Shown: positions 22,339 through 35,429 of the stretch, in pieces | Position numbering within the stretch: position 1 is the first letter of the stretch | Layout: each line of letters opens with the position of its first letter | Assembly (NCBI GenBank): GCA_027596075.1 | Contig: JADGJC010000214.1 | Span: 1-64,000, forward strand | Length of the DNA stretch: 64,000 nucleotides | Reading direction: 5' to 3' | Origin: Rhizophlyctis rosea | Lineage: Eukaryota; Chytridiomycota; Chytridiomycetes; Rhizophlyctidales; Rhizophlyctidaceae | Position numbers and translations under genes: made by a program | The notes under the pieces: model-generated | Seen by the model: the letters and a program-made list of their open reading frames with translations, nothing else | The model's database searches: none | Told to the model about the DNA's origin: nothing

Positions 22339-24857
22339 TTACTTATAAGCCCCAAACCCACCCCCCATATACGGACTAGGACTAACAGAAATCGACATCG
22401 AATCCTCCAAACTAGCCGCCATCATATGCCTATCCAAATCCTCAAACACCATCGGATCATCTCCAAAGCTGCCCCCAACCCCACTCGTATCGCTCTCATT
22501 TTCATCGCCCCCACCTCTCCACTCATTATACAAATCGGCGATGAAGGCTTTCGAGTGTGGGAGGGGTAGGGGGTCGAAGGGGAAGAAGACTTCTAGGCGT
22601 TCGGTTGTGAGACCGGCCGAGGAGGGGATTGGGGGTATTGGGGAAGAGGTATTGGGTGAGTCCGGGTCGATCATGCGGGTTACGGAGGGTTGGCGGGAAA
22701 TTGGTGGAGTGATTGTTATGGCGATGTTTCGGGATGGGTCGACGTAGTGGTAATAATTGAAGATTTCGAGGTGCGTTGTTATTCTATCGAATTCTTCGCA
22801 GATGTGTTTGGAGCATATCTGTATTATTCCATCACTTAGATCGGTATGAAACATAGAGCAGCACAGTTCATTGTTCAAAATTACCTTCAAAGGACTAAAC
22901 TTCGAAGTCAGCACCTTATGGAAATCCCTCAACTCCGGCGGGTACTGCTTCTCAATCCTCGTCCCATCCTCCTTCTCCATCAACCGTTCCCAATGGAAGC
23001 AAAAAACATACAATTCCGCCTGCACCACCGCATACAACACCCCATACTTTTCCGGATCCCCATCCTTCACCTTCCCCTCATTTGCATCCACGATCCGTTT
23101 CGCGACATCCGTCAGTACTTCCAACGACTGCCGTAACAGCGGCAACGGCACAAACCGTGACCGCGCAAGAAAGCTACCCAGATACGCCGCAGCAGATATC
23201 CGAAAAATATCCGGCCGCGTGTCATGCCGGACGCAATCCAACAAAAATGCGATAAAGTGTTCGGGGAAAGCGTCATGGAGAGAGGCGGCATAGAACCAAA
23301 GGAACTGAGCGCACTTGATGCGATGTGTTGTCAGGACGGTGCGATCAAAAATATCCATCATGACGTAAAACAGGTCAACCAGCTCGTCCTCAGATTTGTT
23401 TTGTTTGAAATCCTTCAGGTATTGAAAAACAAATCGGAGGACACCATCGAGCTTTTGCACGACTTCGACGCATTGGATTTCAATGATGGAGGCTGCACCG
23501 TCGCTATCGCTGTCGCTGTCCGAGTCAAAGTCAATGTCGGACTCACTACCGTCTATAGGTCGGCCATTTTCGTCAAAGAGTGATGCTTGCGATGGGAGAG
23601 TGTGACGGGATGCAGCGACATCAAGTAGAGGTGCATCAGCGTGATGTATGGCCCGAATCACTTCCTCCCATTCTTCGTCCGTGAGTTCATCCAGTTCCTG
23701 TTGAATGTCCACCTATAAAGTAGAATTGAGACCGTCAGAAGCCGCACACTGGGCCTCCATGCAAAACATGTCCTTACGTCAATGTCCATCACACGATCGA
23801 TTACAAGCGCCAAAATCTTATTCCGAAGTACTGGTGCGTAATCAATGATTTGGAAGATGTTGCGGACGTAGTGGATATGAGCTGCCAAATCTTCCCGCTT
23901 GTGAGGAAAATTTTCTGTCAACAGCTGGAGAATGAAGCTTGGTCCGGAGGGTATTAATCTAAGGATATTCCGTAGCATGGTATGCGCTCGCTCAAATCTT
24001 AGCAGGGGAGACGAGGATGCTCCGGAATCTATTGCAATATCACCGTTAGCCGTGCCTTTCCGAATGTATTGCAAAAACAACCATGCACACTAACCCCATC
24101 GAAGTTTCTCGACCAGCATCTTTGCAACAGGCGCAACGTAGAATGCATGTGCCGATACGAGATTCTCCATCAAGTGGGCGTAAGCTCGGACAAAGGTATC
24201 ATCTTCCATCGTCCAGTCCACCGAAATGAGAATATCAACAACCGCATGGAATGGAGCACCTAGCGACGACACGACGTGTGAGAAAGCTCGTAGCCATAAA
24301 AGGAGCGTAGATCGGGGAAGGGCGGACGGTTCAGGTGGTTGCGGTCGTAGACAGGACGTGACCTCTATGTACAATGTGGGATCCCCCTACACATGCACAG
24401 AGGTCAGTATCGACTGCCCAGACTTATGCTTGAATGATTTTACGATACCAACCGTGATTTTTTGATTGATAGCTTTCGACAGATGGCGACTGATAGAGGA
24501 GACATCACTTAAGGCTGCCAGTCCAGTGGGCTTTGGTGGAGTTTCGGGAGGAGGGGAAGCGGCTGGCGGTTTGGTCGATGGAGAGAACCTTACAGACTTT
24601 GACTGCTTTGCGGCCATCTCTGTTTGGAGGAACTTCTGACGACTGGGTGTGCGAGGGGTTTGCGGAGCAAAGAGAGGCGTATCGACCGCCAACATTGCCG
24701 AGGGCATTGAGTTGGGAAGGGAACTCGTGGTGTCAATATTTACTTTTACTTCACCGGGTATAATAGTGTTGACTCTGGGTTTTGCGACCCCTTCCTTTTC
24801 ACAACTTGAACAAGCGGAGCCCCGTTTATCTGCAGAACAATCAATAGCGTGTCCCAC
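22339..24857 (-). CDS. RRN3: RNA polymerase I initiation factor RRN3/TIF-IA
   Basis: Five exons (24857-24444, 24386-24095, 24028-23778, 23712-22885, 22818-22339) give about 754 residues, longer than the 630-650 of yeast and human because of a Ser/Pro-rich N-terminal extension. RRN3 is a HEAT-repeat protein that bridges RNA polymerase I to the rDNA core factor. Recognisable blocks are DPTLYIEVTSCL, PFHAVVDILISVDWT, VVQKLDGVLRFVFQYL, the acidic loop DFDSDSDSDSD, LWFYAASLHDAFPEHF, ISAAAYLGSFLARSRFV and VLYAVVQAELYVFCF. The 66-nt last intron is in frame and could be retained; it is called an intron because RRN3 has no insert there. The exon-1 donor (ATC|gtaaaa) is a choice between two in-frame options. 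The start Met is the first in frame; a later one is possible. Confidence 0.9.
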
Positions 24858-25198
24858 GTGAGTCGGTCAAGTGTCGGTCCAAGTGACTCTTCGATGTATG
24901 CTAGTCACCCAAAACGAAATGACCATAGAGACTCGGCGGAATGAGGAAGAGACCACAGAAACAGAACCTCGTCTTTGACAAAAAGAATTCAAATCCAAAT
25001 GTGGAACTGAGATTGGTTTGTGGCACATGCTGCGATGGCAGTGGCAAAGCCATAATAAGCTGAAATGGCGTCAAGCCACAACATGTTGGTGCTCGCCACT
25101 GACCATCACTCTCACGAATTTCGTTGTCCTCCTTCTCCACTTTCTCCCAACCCACAACCTTGCATCGGCTCGTAAATAGCTAGAAACCTACCAACACA
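24858..25198. other. divergent promoter between RRN3 and THOC5
   Basis: This 341-bp head-to-head interval shows pyrimidine-rich sequence just before the THOC5 start (about 25110-25160). No open frame or repeat was seen. Confidence 0.5.
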
Positions 25199-27720
25199 AT
25201 GTCCTCGAATATAGCGAACAAACGAAAGCGAGAAGACGACGGCATCCAAAATTGCAGCAACAAGAAGTTGCCTCACCTCATCAGACTCAGCAACGTCTGT
25301 GACGAGATTCGTGCTGTGACATCCCATATCAAATTCCCTCGCGATGCGGTGCGTTTCCAAGGCGTTTTCTCCCACATACCAAGCAGAGAATAACAAGAGT
25401 TTGGACAGTCCCAGGACGTAAGCTCAATAGCGCGGGAGGTCTCTATCCTCTTCGCCGAGCTGGAACAGCTCAACCGCACCACCGTCACACATACACGAGA
25501 CGCAAAGCTGGTGACGGCAGAAGCCAAACAAGAGATGGACAGACTCAACCTGAGCTTGCAAAACTGCAATTATGAACGTCTGTATTTGCAAAGAGAGATA
25601 GCCAAATGCGAGGACTTTGAGTAAGTGTTCAGGATTAAGGCTAGTCATATAGCGCACGAAGTTTTTGACCCAAGCTTCTCAGAACAATATATCAAGACGT
25701 CGACTTGCAATCAGAGGAAGATTTCCGGAGGACTGCACCTCCAGAGCTGACATCCACCACTGATGACCATCAGTTCATGCTTAATCGACTCAAATTTGAA
25801 ATGGACGAGCGCATCCGAATGGAGGCTGAGGAGAAGGAGCTTTTAGCCACCAAGGATAGGCTCACGAAAGCAAACAAGGAAAAAACGCACGATCTGGAGA
25901 ATCTGGACAAGGAACTGGAAGCGTTTGTGCAGGTACGCCGATTTGTAAAGCGAGATCAAATGGGATCGTACTTACTTTTATGGCAGGCCAGCATACCATT
26001 ACAGAAGCGGCTGAAGCTAAGTTTGACACACGATCGACAAGACGCAGAGGTTGCAGCTTTGCTGCCGGCACCTTTGTTTTGTCTTTTCAAAATAACGCTG
26101 GGTGGTAGTCACTCATTTGGTAAGCAACTGGGGATAAACGAACATATCGTCGCACCACATCGTGGCTAACGGGAGTCATCTGTAGCAAATACAGTCACAG
26201 CAGAGATCATCGGAGATCGAGCACAAGCTGCTACTTGGTTGGAGAATGAGCAGAGGAAGTCGATAGAAGTGAAACGGACGAAGCCCATCTCGTCGGAGAA
26301 AGTTGCGCGGACGGCATCTGATGTCGCTGGAGCCACTGAATCAGCAGATGCGGATGATGCCGATGGCGAGTCTTCCAAACATCAAAGCCGAACTACTCCA
26401 TCGGCACAGCAATCAAATAAGGCTCTCTATGACAAACACCCACTTAGCGTTGTCCTGCACGTCAAGCAAGCTGGTACTGGACTTAATACTGCATATCATT
26501 CTAATGATGTTGTTTCTGACCTATTGTATTGGCAGATGGCGCCCTTTTGGCAAAAATCACGTTTTCCTACTTGCCGAACCTGAACATTGTGATGGTTACT
26601 GCCACGGAGTTGATGACGAGGTTTCCTCACTTGCAGCAAACCATGTTGCTGGCGGGATTGTTCCCTAAGGACAACGGGGTGCAATCCCCGAACCCTGCGA
26701 ATGCTGATTTAGACGGGTATGTCTTCTTTCTTGAATCATTCCCCGACTTGCATGACGTGTAATCATTTCAAAATCAGACTCAATTTCCGCTTCGATGTGG
26801 GTCTTGCCGGTGGGCACGCCTATCATTGGGCGCAGACGCTTTGTGGATTGGAATTCCCTGCACCGGCGGAGGTGTTCGCGAGTGGGCAGGATGGGGTTGG
26901 CGTTCCAGGTCGACCGTACTTGATGAAGATTGTGGACTTGATTCGATATCGGTTCAATGATTTGAAGGCTTTTGATGCTCAGATGGGGTTGGTTTCGCAG
27001 GGGAAAGTCAGGGAGGCGCTGGGAACGAAAGCTGCGGGGGTGGTGGTTAAGGGGAAGATCATTTCGTCAAAGATTTCTAGTGTGAGTTGGCGTGTGCTTC
27101 GTTGGGCTTGCATCTTTTGTCACTTACCGTGTTATACTAGTTTGACCCCACGGTTGGCGACACGTATGAGATTGTTGTTGAATGTGCAGGTTGGTGACAT
27201 ATTTTCAAGGTATAGATCTCTTATGGAATTTTCAAATGCGCGTTTCATCATTGCAGGCCACCTCTTCAAAGTGGAGTTCACACTACCTGTAAACTACCCG
27301 TACTCGGCCCCCGTATTTGCTATCAAGAAAGAGCGAACGGTTGGAACACCGGATCAGAAAGATGTCGAGGATCAGCAAACCTTACGGTTGCCGAGTCATT
27401 TGCAGGTATGGACGTGAAGCAGTCCCTTGGCGGGTCTTTATGCGGAGAAACTCAAATATTTGCACCAAACAGGAAATCGAAGCTCAAGTCAATGACTATT
27501 TAGACGGTGGCCGCCCACAATCGGCGGAGCAATATCAGCTGCTTCTACTTCAACTAGCAAAATTGACGAGGTGTTTGGAGGAATATTGTAAGGCGGCGGT
27601 TTTGGGTGAGGAACAGGAGGAAGCGAAAGAGAAGGTTGGTATTGTTTGATATTAAGATCGTGGTTACCGTACCTTCGTTCATTGTTGTTTCAGATCAAGT
27701 CGTCATATGCTACATTGTAA
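25199..27720 (+). CDS. THOC5: THO complex subunit 5
   Basis: Eleven exons (25199-25348, 25400-25620, 25683-25932, 25987-26119, 26186-26473, 26536-26716, 26778-27081, 27141-27189, 27257-27405, 27473-27634, 27694-27720) give 637 residues. The THO complex couples transcription to mRNP assembly and export. Features in order: a coiled coil containing LYLQREIAKCEDFE and FEMDERIRMEAEEKELL, then PLQKRLKLS and LPAPLFCLF, an acidic linker with ESADADDADGESS, YDKHPLSVVLHVK, YLPNLNIVMV, NPANADLDG, HAYHWAQTLCGLEFP, and a RWD-like C-terminal part with FTLPVNYPYSAPVFAI. This order matches metazoan and plant THOC5, which pairs with THOC7. Saccharomyces lacks a clear orthologue, so its presence fits an early-diverging fungus. 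Confidence 0.9.
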
Positions 27721-28059
27721 ACTAATGAGAACAAGTAAGACGTGGTTGGCGGTAAGCCGGCAGTGCCACGACGTGAAATGCGATGTCGCAAAATTGCGTG
27801 CCAAAAGGAGCTGAGAAGTGAAAGTTGTGGAGCATACGCCCACTGTTGAGATGAGTTGGTGGCGGGTTATTACCGCATCCTTCTGGCCGCAACATTTCGA
27901 TCAACTCGTAAGCCCAGCCCAAACTCCTCCGAGATCTACAAACTTGACCTCAAAATGCATTCCTGATTCAAACTCTACGTAATGAATTATCACTACTGCT
28001 ATGGTACATTGGGACTAGCCTACATTAATGATAACAGCGTACATTACAGCAAACCCTTC
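27721..28059. other. intergenic region between convergent genes
   Basis: This 339-bp stretch lies between the stops of THOC5 and the DUF1279 gene. Only short frames are present and no repeat was seen. Confidence 0.5.
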
Positions 28060-28902
28060 CTATCGCTTGTTCCTATCTATTCTTTCCGCTACTCTGGCCC
28101 GTATATCTTGGGCACGGTCTTCCACACGTTCCTTCACCTCCGAAGCGGCCGCCCTATACCCACCCTTCTGCCCCAAATTAAAGCCCATGGAGCGTAATTT
28201 CCGCGCTACAGAAGGAACAATCGCAGCCGTGATAGCAATCTTGATAGGCATGAAGAGCTTCGTCATAGCCATCGCCAACAAAACATTCGTCAAAACGGTG
28301 CGAACGGCAGGATCTTTCGTCCATTCCGGAAGGTATTGCAACCATTTGGCGGATTCCTTAGTTTCCTCCTGTTCCTTTTGTTGGCGTTCTTCTGGTGTTG
28401 GGACGTGGAAGCCTAAAGCGGCTTTGACGTAGTCTAGGGCGGCTTGGATGCGGGCTTGGTCTACGCCGAAGAATGTTATTGAGGCGAAGCAGGCGCAGAA
28501 GGTTAGGAAGGACATTGTGAGGTATGTTGCGAGGGCTAGGGGGCCGTATTCGCGGGTGAGAGATTTGAAGTCGCGTTTTGGGGGTTGGGAGGAGGGGGGT
28601 TCGTGGGAGGAGGTGGGGCGGGTTGTGTAGGTGTAGGAGGGGTCGGATGGGGAGGAGAAGGTGCGAGATCGGAGACCTAGGGTTTGGAGGGAGGAGGGTG
28701 GGTGGGAGGGGTTTATTCTGAAGGTGGGAGTTGTTTGGGAGGGTCGAGGTGCGAGGAGGTAGTGGGAAAGACCCGCCTGGGTTGCTATTGAAGGTGCCTT
28801 TGGTACAGGTCGTAGGGCTGTGGCGGGTTGCCGCATCGCCGCATACGCGGCACTACGCGCAGCTAGCGACGGTATCGATATTACTCGAGTCCAACGGCTC
28901 AT
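28060..28902 (-). CDS. mitochondrial DUF1279 (FAM210-like) membrane protein
   Basis: This gene has a single exon of 280 residues. The N-terminus (MSRWTRVISIPSLAARSA) is basic and Ser/Ala-rich, a likely mitochondrial presequence, followed by a Pro/Ser linker. The DUF1279 core starts KSLTREYGPLALATYLTMSF and continues into a membrane helix and VDYVKAALG-like sequence. A second hydrophobic segment (TNVLLAMAMTKLFMPIKIAI) and a basic amphipathic helix close the protein. FAM210 proteins sit in the inner membrane and influence mitochondrial translation in animals; the fungal role is not established. It is intronless, unlike most of its neighbours. Confidence 0.82.
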   Translation of the reverse strand: MSRWTRVISIPSLAARSAAYAAMRQPATALRPVPKAPSIATQAGLSHYLLAPRPSQTTPTFRINPSHPPSSLQTLGLRSRTFSSPSDPSYTYTTRPTSSHEPPSSQPPKRDFKSLTREYGPLALATYLTMSFLTFCACFASITFFGVDQARIQAALDYVKAALGFHVPTPEERQQKEQEETKESAKWLQYLPEWTKDPAVRTVLTNVLLAMAMTKLFMPIKIAITAAIVPSVARKLRSMGFNLGQKGGYRAAASEVKERVEDRAQDIRARVAERIDRNKR

Positions 28903-29580
28903 TGTCTGTTACAAAAAGGGCGATGATATGTTTTATCTAGAAATGGACGATGAGGTTTGGGTTGTTGGTGGGCGCAAACCTTTTGATCTTGATTTTGAGG
29001 GAATGCGGTGCGAGGTGGCATGCTGGGGCCGAAATTTGTACGCCACACGCCACCCAACCATGTTTGGACACGTTCAACTGGTGTCATGCACAATTGGATC
29101 AAGCTCGGAAGCAAGGTTGGAGGAAGAGACCAGGATGCAAGTTCCCCATAAAGATTCAACCGAAGGATCCGCCGAGCCGACGAAACCTAGTCCGAGTCAC
29201 GGCCCAACAAGTCGATCTTATAGCAATTCTGCGGCGAACTGCGAACGTTGCTGCGCGACGTGCTCACATCCAGAGTTTTGCTTGCAATACGGTGATTGTA
29301 ACTCAGCTGAATGTCTAAACTCATCGCTTTGACGTTTGAAAGCAATGCTACTTGCAGCCTCGCAGTTCTCACATTATCCTCAGGAGTACTATGTGTTTAC
29401 GACAGGGCTCATTTCAAGTTCTAGCCGGGCCAAGTGGCTTAGTACGTTTGCTGTGCCACCCGTTGACCGCAGTCATATAATTTCCAGCCTTTTCAAAGCC
29501 CAGGGGCCGAGACTTTCCCACTGTTTTTTACTCATTCGCGAAGGGTGACTCCGAGAGTGAGACAGCGATGGTTCAGCAAC
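28903..29580. other. divergent promoter interval, no gene supported
   Basis: This 678-bp stretch separates the starts of the DUF1279 gene and FAN1. A 170-codon plus-strand frame (28820-29332) overlaps the first gene on the opposite strand and has no recognisable domain. No repeat or RNA gene was seen. Confidence 0.45.
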
Positions 29581-32500
29581 ATGCACGACGTTTCGTCGAA
29601 GCGGAAGAGTGACTCTTTCGAAGATGCCTTGAAGGGGTCACCGTCGACTGAGCAGAAACGTCCCAGGCTGGAACTTGGTGGCAAGGACTCGGGAACAACC
29701 GTGCTCGCTTGTCAGACGTCGCAGCAAGAAAATTTGGAGACGTTACGATCGGACGCTTCCCAAATCAGCCGGAAATTGCCGACAAGACCGAAGGATGAGG
29801 AGCCATGCGCAGAAACTGACAAGGAAGACAGGGCAGAGCAGGACGAAGAATGGGTCGAGGTCACCCTCGGCTCTTCGGAAACAGCGGAAGCACCTAAGCG
29901 TCTCAGCTATTTAGACCAAATGAGTCTCATCATCGATGCGGTGCAGAAGGACGAATCCCATCTACTTGACGAGAAGGACCAGTCCATAATTAACGCCTAC
30001 CTCAGTCTTCCCAGTGAGTGTTCCGTCTCCATAAAAAGGATGCAACGAAGAGTGCTTACCCCGAAAGCAGACGAATCAAAAGAAGTCTACTTCAAGCTGC
30101 TCAACAACAGAACATTCAAATACGAACGTGTTGATAAGCTGAACTACCCATTTATCGAGAGTCTCGAACGCGCTATTCAATTTTTGAAATCGGCCGGATT
30201 CTTAGACGATGCAGGCCCGGAGAGTATTGATGAATGGATGTCTTTGCTCCGTCGGGACGAGTTGGTAGATTTGGCGAAAGATAGGCGTGTGTCTGCGACT
30301 GGGAAAAGTGTATGTACATTGGATAAACTTCATTCCAAAGACATGTACCAATATATTGTACTTTATAATCAGATCACTGAACTTCGTAATGCTATCATGA
30401 AATCCTCACGAAGTCAACCATTGCTTCAATTCATGTTACCTGCTAGTTGTGGAGGTGGAAGCAGCAAAGCCGACAAGGCACTATTACTGCATGTCCAGCG
30501 CAAAATTGGTGCGTTATCTATTGACTAATTTCAACACGACAACTGAAGGATTGACCTCAAAATTGAACCACAACATCGTGCCATCTTTCAACAGGTAAAG
30601 TCATAAAACTCTCAACCAAAGCACGAGACACCTTCCACCGCGTCTTCATCATCTACAACCGTACGCGCGAATGGCCCGAAGACGAGAAATTCATGACGAA
30701 CTCCATCTTAACCAATCTCCGTGACAAAGCTCGCAAATTCCCAACCTACAACGTACACCGCACCTCCCTCATCTGGCCAACCCGCGAAGACCTATTATCC
30801 TACGTCCGCTTGCTCCAATTGGAGTTTCGAGTTGCGCGGATGATTGAAAAGAACACAATGGATGATTATAAGGCGGTTGTGGAGGTTTGGGAGGAATGTA
30901 GGGCGGAGTGGGAAGATTGTGTGAAGGAGCGGAAGGGACATGTGACGGAGGTGCCGTGGTTTCAGGTTTTTACTCCTGGTATGTTTCAAACATTGCTGAA
31001 CTCGAATTCATTGGGGTGGACATGTTCTTATTGCGTACATCGGCAGGTTGGATATTGACAAGGATAATGCAACTGTGTGCGCACGCTTTGTTCCGTCTGA
31101 AAGAGTACAGGCGGCAAGTAGAGCTGCTCCGCCAATTGCTAGATCAGCGAATGTTTTGTCCCGGTATGTTGTGTCAGGTACTGGCATCCTGTTACAATAT
31201 CCCTGCTTACTGGTAAAGTAGCTCGTCGAGGGGCATGGTACGATGACGTCGTCCGGATACTCCACAACTACATTGACCAACAGGAAGCCGCTCGGGTGTG
31301 CTGCTTGGCGCTGGAAGATCCATTTGTTGTGACAGGTGGGGAGGCGTGTTGGTGGATGAGACGAGCATGGGAGACTTATGAGGACTTCCAGGCCATCGAT
31401 CGTCCATCCAAAAACGACTCCGTCGTCTTTATAAAGGCAAACTAAAGCCGGAGACTGTTGATTTTGGCAAACCGGGGAAGATCATTGAACAGACCATTCG
31501 AGGTTCGGTTCTCAATAATTCCCTCAAATTACGCACACGTCTCATTGAAGAGGACATCATATCAGGTATCAAAACCTTCAGCGAGGCTAATCGCAAGTCG
31601 CTGTGGCAAGGGGAGGATGGCGAAGAAGTGAATGTGGAGGAACTGTGTTTGCAGTATTATAGGAGAGATGGTTGGAAAGGGTTTCATTCGGAGAACAGTA
31701 TTATTACGACATTGGTTGGTATCTTGCTTCGTCAACATCATAATGACGGAATGGCAAAAGTGCTAATTCACACATTTTTCGTTCCAGTTCGGTGTGTTGT
31801 TCTGGGATATTCTATTCGATGATAGTGTGCCGGGAGTTTTCAGTTCGCCATATCAAGGTATGTTCATTTGCTCAGCAACGAGTCTGCTTTCCGCAATCTG
31901 CTGATACATAAATGCCATATTTCGCAGTCGCGCCTCTCGACCTCCACACCGAATTCTTCTACGAAGCACGAAAGGATTTGATCGAGCAACGCCTGGCGGA
32001 GATTGATGCCGAAGAACACCTACGGTTGATCGCTACTGTTGACGACAGGGAACGGCCGGCGGGGACGTTTTGTCGAGGTAGGAGATTTGGGTCTATTTTC
32101 CCATCACAATCAGTGAGGATGGAGGCTGATGTAGGATGGGTCTGCCACAGGTGTCAGCTGGAAGAATTTTACAAAGGAGGAGATTTTGGAGATTGCTGAG
32201 GTACCATCGACATTGTCAGCAAACGTCTTGCAATTGGATTCCTGCTTATAAACTTGTCACCTCGTAGTGTGTTGGTGGTCCGGCGCTGTCTCGTATCTGT
32301 CGACTGTTTGCGAAGACGTATTGGGCACATTCTGGTGGAGTGCCAGATCTGTGGTAGGGTATTTCAGGAGCACACCTCAAATCCGTTGGTGCCTCGATTG
32401 CTAAAATGATTCGTTCGTAGCATATGGAAGCCAGAAACAAAGGAGTTCAAGCTGGTGGAAGTCAAGGTGATTACATCAATCACTACGCTCGAATGATCTT

Positions 32501-32711
32501 ACAAGTGTTTGACACATTCCATGCAGGGCCAAGGTGACAGACTTTCTGATAAGCAAGTGGTACGAACTGCGAAGACCATCCAGATCGTTCTTCTTGCATC
32601 TCACCCATTCCTTCCTAGGTCTGGTTAGAACACTTGGTCAGTTTCGGTCTAGACGCAATCACGCTACATGTGGTTCCTCCAAAATCATCATTGAAAGGTA
32701 AAGGACATTAG
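29581..32711 (+). CDS. FAN1: FAN1 structure-specific nuclease (VRR-NUC)
   Basis: Twelve exons give 796 residues: 29581-30508, 30595-30978, 31047-31163, 31222-31335, 31392-31714, 31788-31857, 31928-32077, 32151-32200, 32268-32353, 32421-32466, 32527-32556, 32619-32711. FAN1 cuts 5' flaps and unhooks DNA crosslinks. The N-terminal part shows YLDQMSLIIDAV and a SAP-like helix pair (DELVDLAKDRRVSATGK). A helical TPR-like region follows (ILTRIMQLCAHALFRLKEY, RRGAWYDDVVRIL). The nuclease domain comes last: FGVLFWDILFDDSVP, GGVPDLCIW and FKLVEVKGQGDRLSDKQ, giving the PD..(E)xK catalytic set. No N-terminal UBZ zinc finger is visible, as in other fungal FAN1 proteins. The exon-4 donor (gtgggg) is weak but restores VVTGHRSSIQKRL, aligned with human VRTGHRLSLYQR. 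Confidence 0.93.
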
Positions 32712-32833
32712 GACCTTGGTCGCCATACGTTGCGTATGGGGTGGCCGCTTTAAAAAATGTACATTGTGATTTGTTGAATGCTAATGTAAATATATACAAT
32801 GATGTTACGCGTATCTATCGAATGATTGCCTTC

Positions 32834-35429
32834 TCAATTCTTGGCAAGGTTTTTGATAAGTGTGAGCAGTGCGTTTCGTTCGTCTGATTCCCATGCTGTA
32901 GAAGCTGCGCCAACGTTGTCAGCAAAGGGTCGACTACGAGAGATTCGTTTTTGATGACTTACATTCCACTACAGCTTTGAAGTCTCTTTCCCATCTGTTG
33001 GCATCCCAATTTACTCCGTGGGGCCGTTGTTTGCCGTAATCGGCCCAAACTGTGTGTGGGTGAAGATCTTTTTGATCAGTACGTATGCTTTGAAGAAAGC
33101 TTCAACAAGTAACCAACCGTTGACTGTCAGGAACCACAACTCTGACACATCCTCCCATACGTTTGTCCAAGAAACTTCCAACTGCGGCCTTGCAGTCACA
33201 AAAGCCGCCGCCTGGTCCTGAACCGCAAGGACAACAATTGGCCCAAGCATTTCCACTTGCGCTTTATTCAAATCTCTCAGAGTAAAGAGTGCCAAGGTTG
33301 TGGCATTGGCGGCGAGAATGACACTATCAGCGTTCCCTTTGTCGGCTCCTGCCCCAAGTGCAAATGTCAGGATTCATCTTATCTGTGCCTTAATTCATAC
33401 CACATACCACGAAATGAATATTTCTCAGTCAACGTCTGCACCAGCGTCAAACTTTCAGCATGCCGCTCCAAGGGCACGGAGTGCGATACAATCAAATTTA
33501 GCAGAATCCCAATCAAGGCGGTGGCGAGTTGAATGGAAGGATTTGTAGAGTGTAGGTAATTGACTAAAATTGGGAAACCTCCGCAATCTACAAATAGTTG
33601 CCGAGTTTCGTCGTCCGCCGTGATATTCGTAAATGCTGGTGTGAGAAACTCGATGGGGTGCACGTCTATGGACGTCAATCTACGAGAACATGAGTTCTTT
33701 GAATGATGAGCAAACACTGTCAAGTTACAAACCTGTTGCGTGCAGCCGCCACCAGAGCTGGTATGACGTGACTAACTTCCTTTGCTGGCAAGTCAGTTAC
33801 TTCGCCTAAATAGGTAGCTGATGCTCGGATGCTAAAAGCTGTCACGATGTTGTCAAAGACCTTGAAGTCCGCCTTCACTTGATACCGAGTCTGCAAAGTG
33901 AGTCAGCTGCCACGTTCGGCAGATTTGGAGACATGAAGGACATACCATTCTATCAACCAGAAATGCCCCCACTGCCGCGAAAGCTTCGCCCAACGCACCT
34001 CGTAGCGACAATAAGTTATCCGACGCAAGTACTTCCGACTCATCATATTGGCCGTCTACTAGAAATCTCATCGTCCTTTCAAGGATCTCATAGCAAGCAG
34101 GTAGTATCTGCGCCGGTTGCGCTGTATCGTCAAAGTAGTCCGTGTCTGGAAGGTCATCTAGAGTGACACGAATCTCCGCACATGCGATATGCAACAAGAT
34201 CGTGCCAAACTGGGCGTGTGATAGGCGTTCTGTCCCCTTTCCTTTCTTGTCTGGGCTGATACCGAACATCCATGTGGGTCCAACCATACGGATCATAATC
34301 GCACTCAGAACAAGTGCTAATTCCCGCTGTGATTGACCTAAAGGAACGTGTAAGGTCTAGCAACGCAAGAATCCGATAGAACTGTTTGACACCCACTGAT
34401 CTTGCTTCCGAAGATATCTTTCAACCCTTGCCTAATGTTGCCTTCCCAACCAAGATCATGCGCAAGGCGGTTACTATGAATGGTCTGGGAAAACCGCATT
34501 AGAACTTGTTGTGAATGCAATGTGCTTGTCGAAATTGCATCTACCTTAGTTGAAGACAGGATTTGGATCAATAACTGGAGAATGCGAAACTTCAGCGCAG
34601 TATGCTCTGATGCGAAAATAGCAGAAAGAGGCTGCAAAGCGGAGAACATGGCCGACTCATGCATATCGTCTCTCGATGAATGCGAGACAGCAGCACTCCG
34701 CGGTTGCGCCATCATCTCAAGTGCCTGCAAGGCAAACTCTCTGTCCGATTCTACATCGCATGTTCAATATATGAAGTGCACTACACTCGTCATGATCACA
34801 ACACCAACCGTTTTGCAGATGGGGCAAAGTTTTCGCAAGAATCGATGGGACCTTGGCTTCGCTCAATTGTGTTGGTGCATTCACAGCCATTCGCAACAAG
34901 CTTTGCAAGATCGGTGTTGCGATTGCTTCATCGTGCCTGCAACCTTTCGTGAATGTTTCGTTCCAGCAGATTATCCTGAACCACAAATCCAAGAGCTCGT
35001 CTTACCGATCACTAAGGAGGTCGGCGACGAGACCTGCTCGTGAAGTAAGCTCTGGGCGTGTCACTAAAACATCGAAGCTGGAGAAGGCGTTTATGATATT
35101 GACTGCTACTGAGTGAAGGATTTGGACAGGGAGCTCTGCAGATGTGTCGCCTGGTTGTGCATGATAAGGATGGGAGAATGGCACTTTGCGCAACTTGAAT
35201 GAGACATACGGGTTACCAACAAACGACTGATGAACTTCCAAGGGATGCTGTCAAAAGCTCGCCGAACAGCTTCCTGATCATTTGGGTCCAGTACACGGGC
35301 CAGTAACATCAACCCCACAAACTTGTCCTCGTCCCGCGTTGCCGAGAACAGTAAGTCAAGGCAATGACTCAATTGAGCTTCTCTATCCACCATTGCCGGT
35401 TGTGCGGCAGATTCCGCCGTTGGGTCCAT
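32834..35429 (-). CDS. neurochondrin-family armadillo-like protein
   Basis: This multi-exon gene starts at the Met preceding DPTAESAAQP. The N-terminal block CLDLLFSATRDEDKFVGLMLLARVLDP is the neurochondrin signature (conserved LL..KD..F..LLL..K). Helical ARM/HEAT-like repeats follow, for example SIDVHPIEFLTPAFTNITAD, FPILVNYLH and LIGILLNLIV. The protein ends ALLTLIKNLAKN at 32834. Some internal junctions were resolved (ADYGKQRPHGVNWD joins after a ...cacacag acceptor); others remain approximate. Expected length is about 650-750 residues. Animal neurochondrin affects neurite growth and SMN/Rab5 traffic; the role in fungi is not established. FAN1 and this gene end 122 bp apart. Confidence 0.8.

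Noticed and set aside
22819..22884. Reading through the 66-nt segment in RRN3 as coding
   Set aside because: It is in frame, but it has GT-AG ends and interrupts the conserved PLK-to-HEAT region, so an intron is more likely.
34480..35043. 187-codon plus-strand frame
   Set aside because: Antisense shadow of the neurochondrin-like gene.
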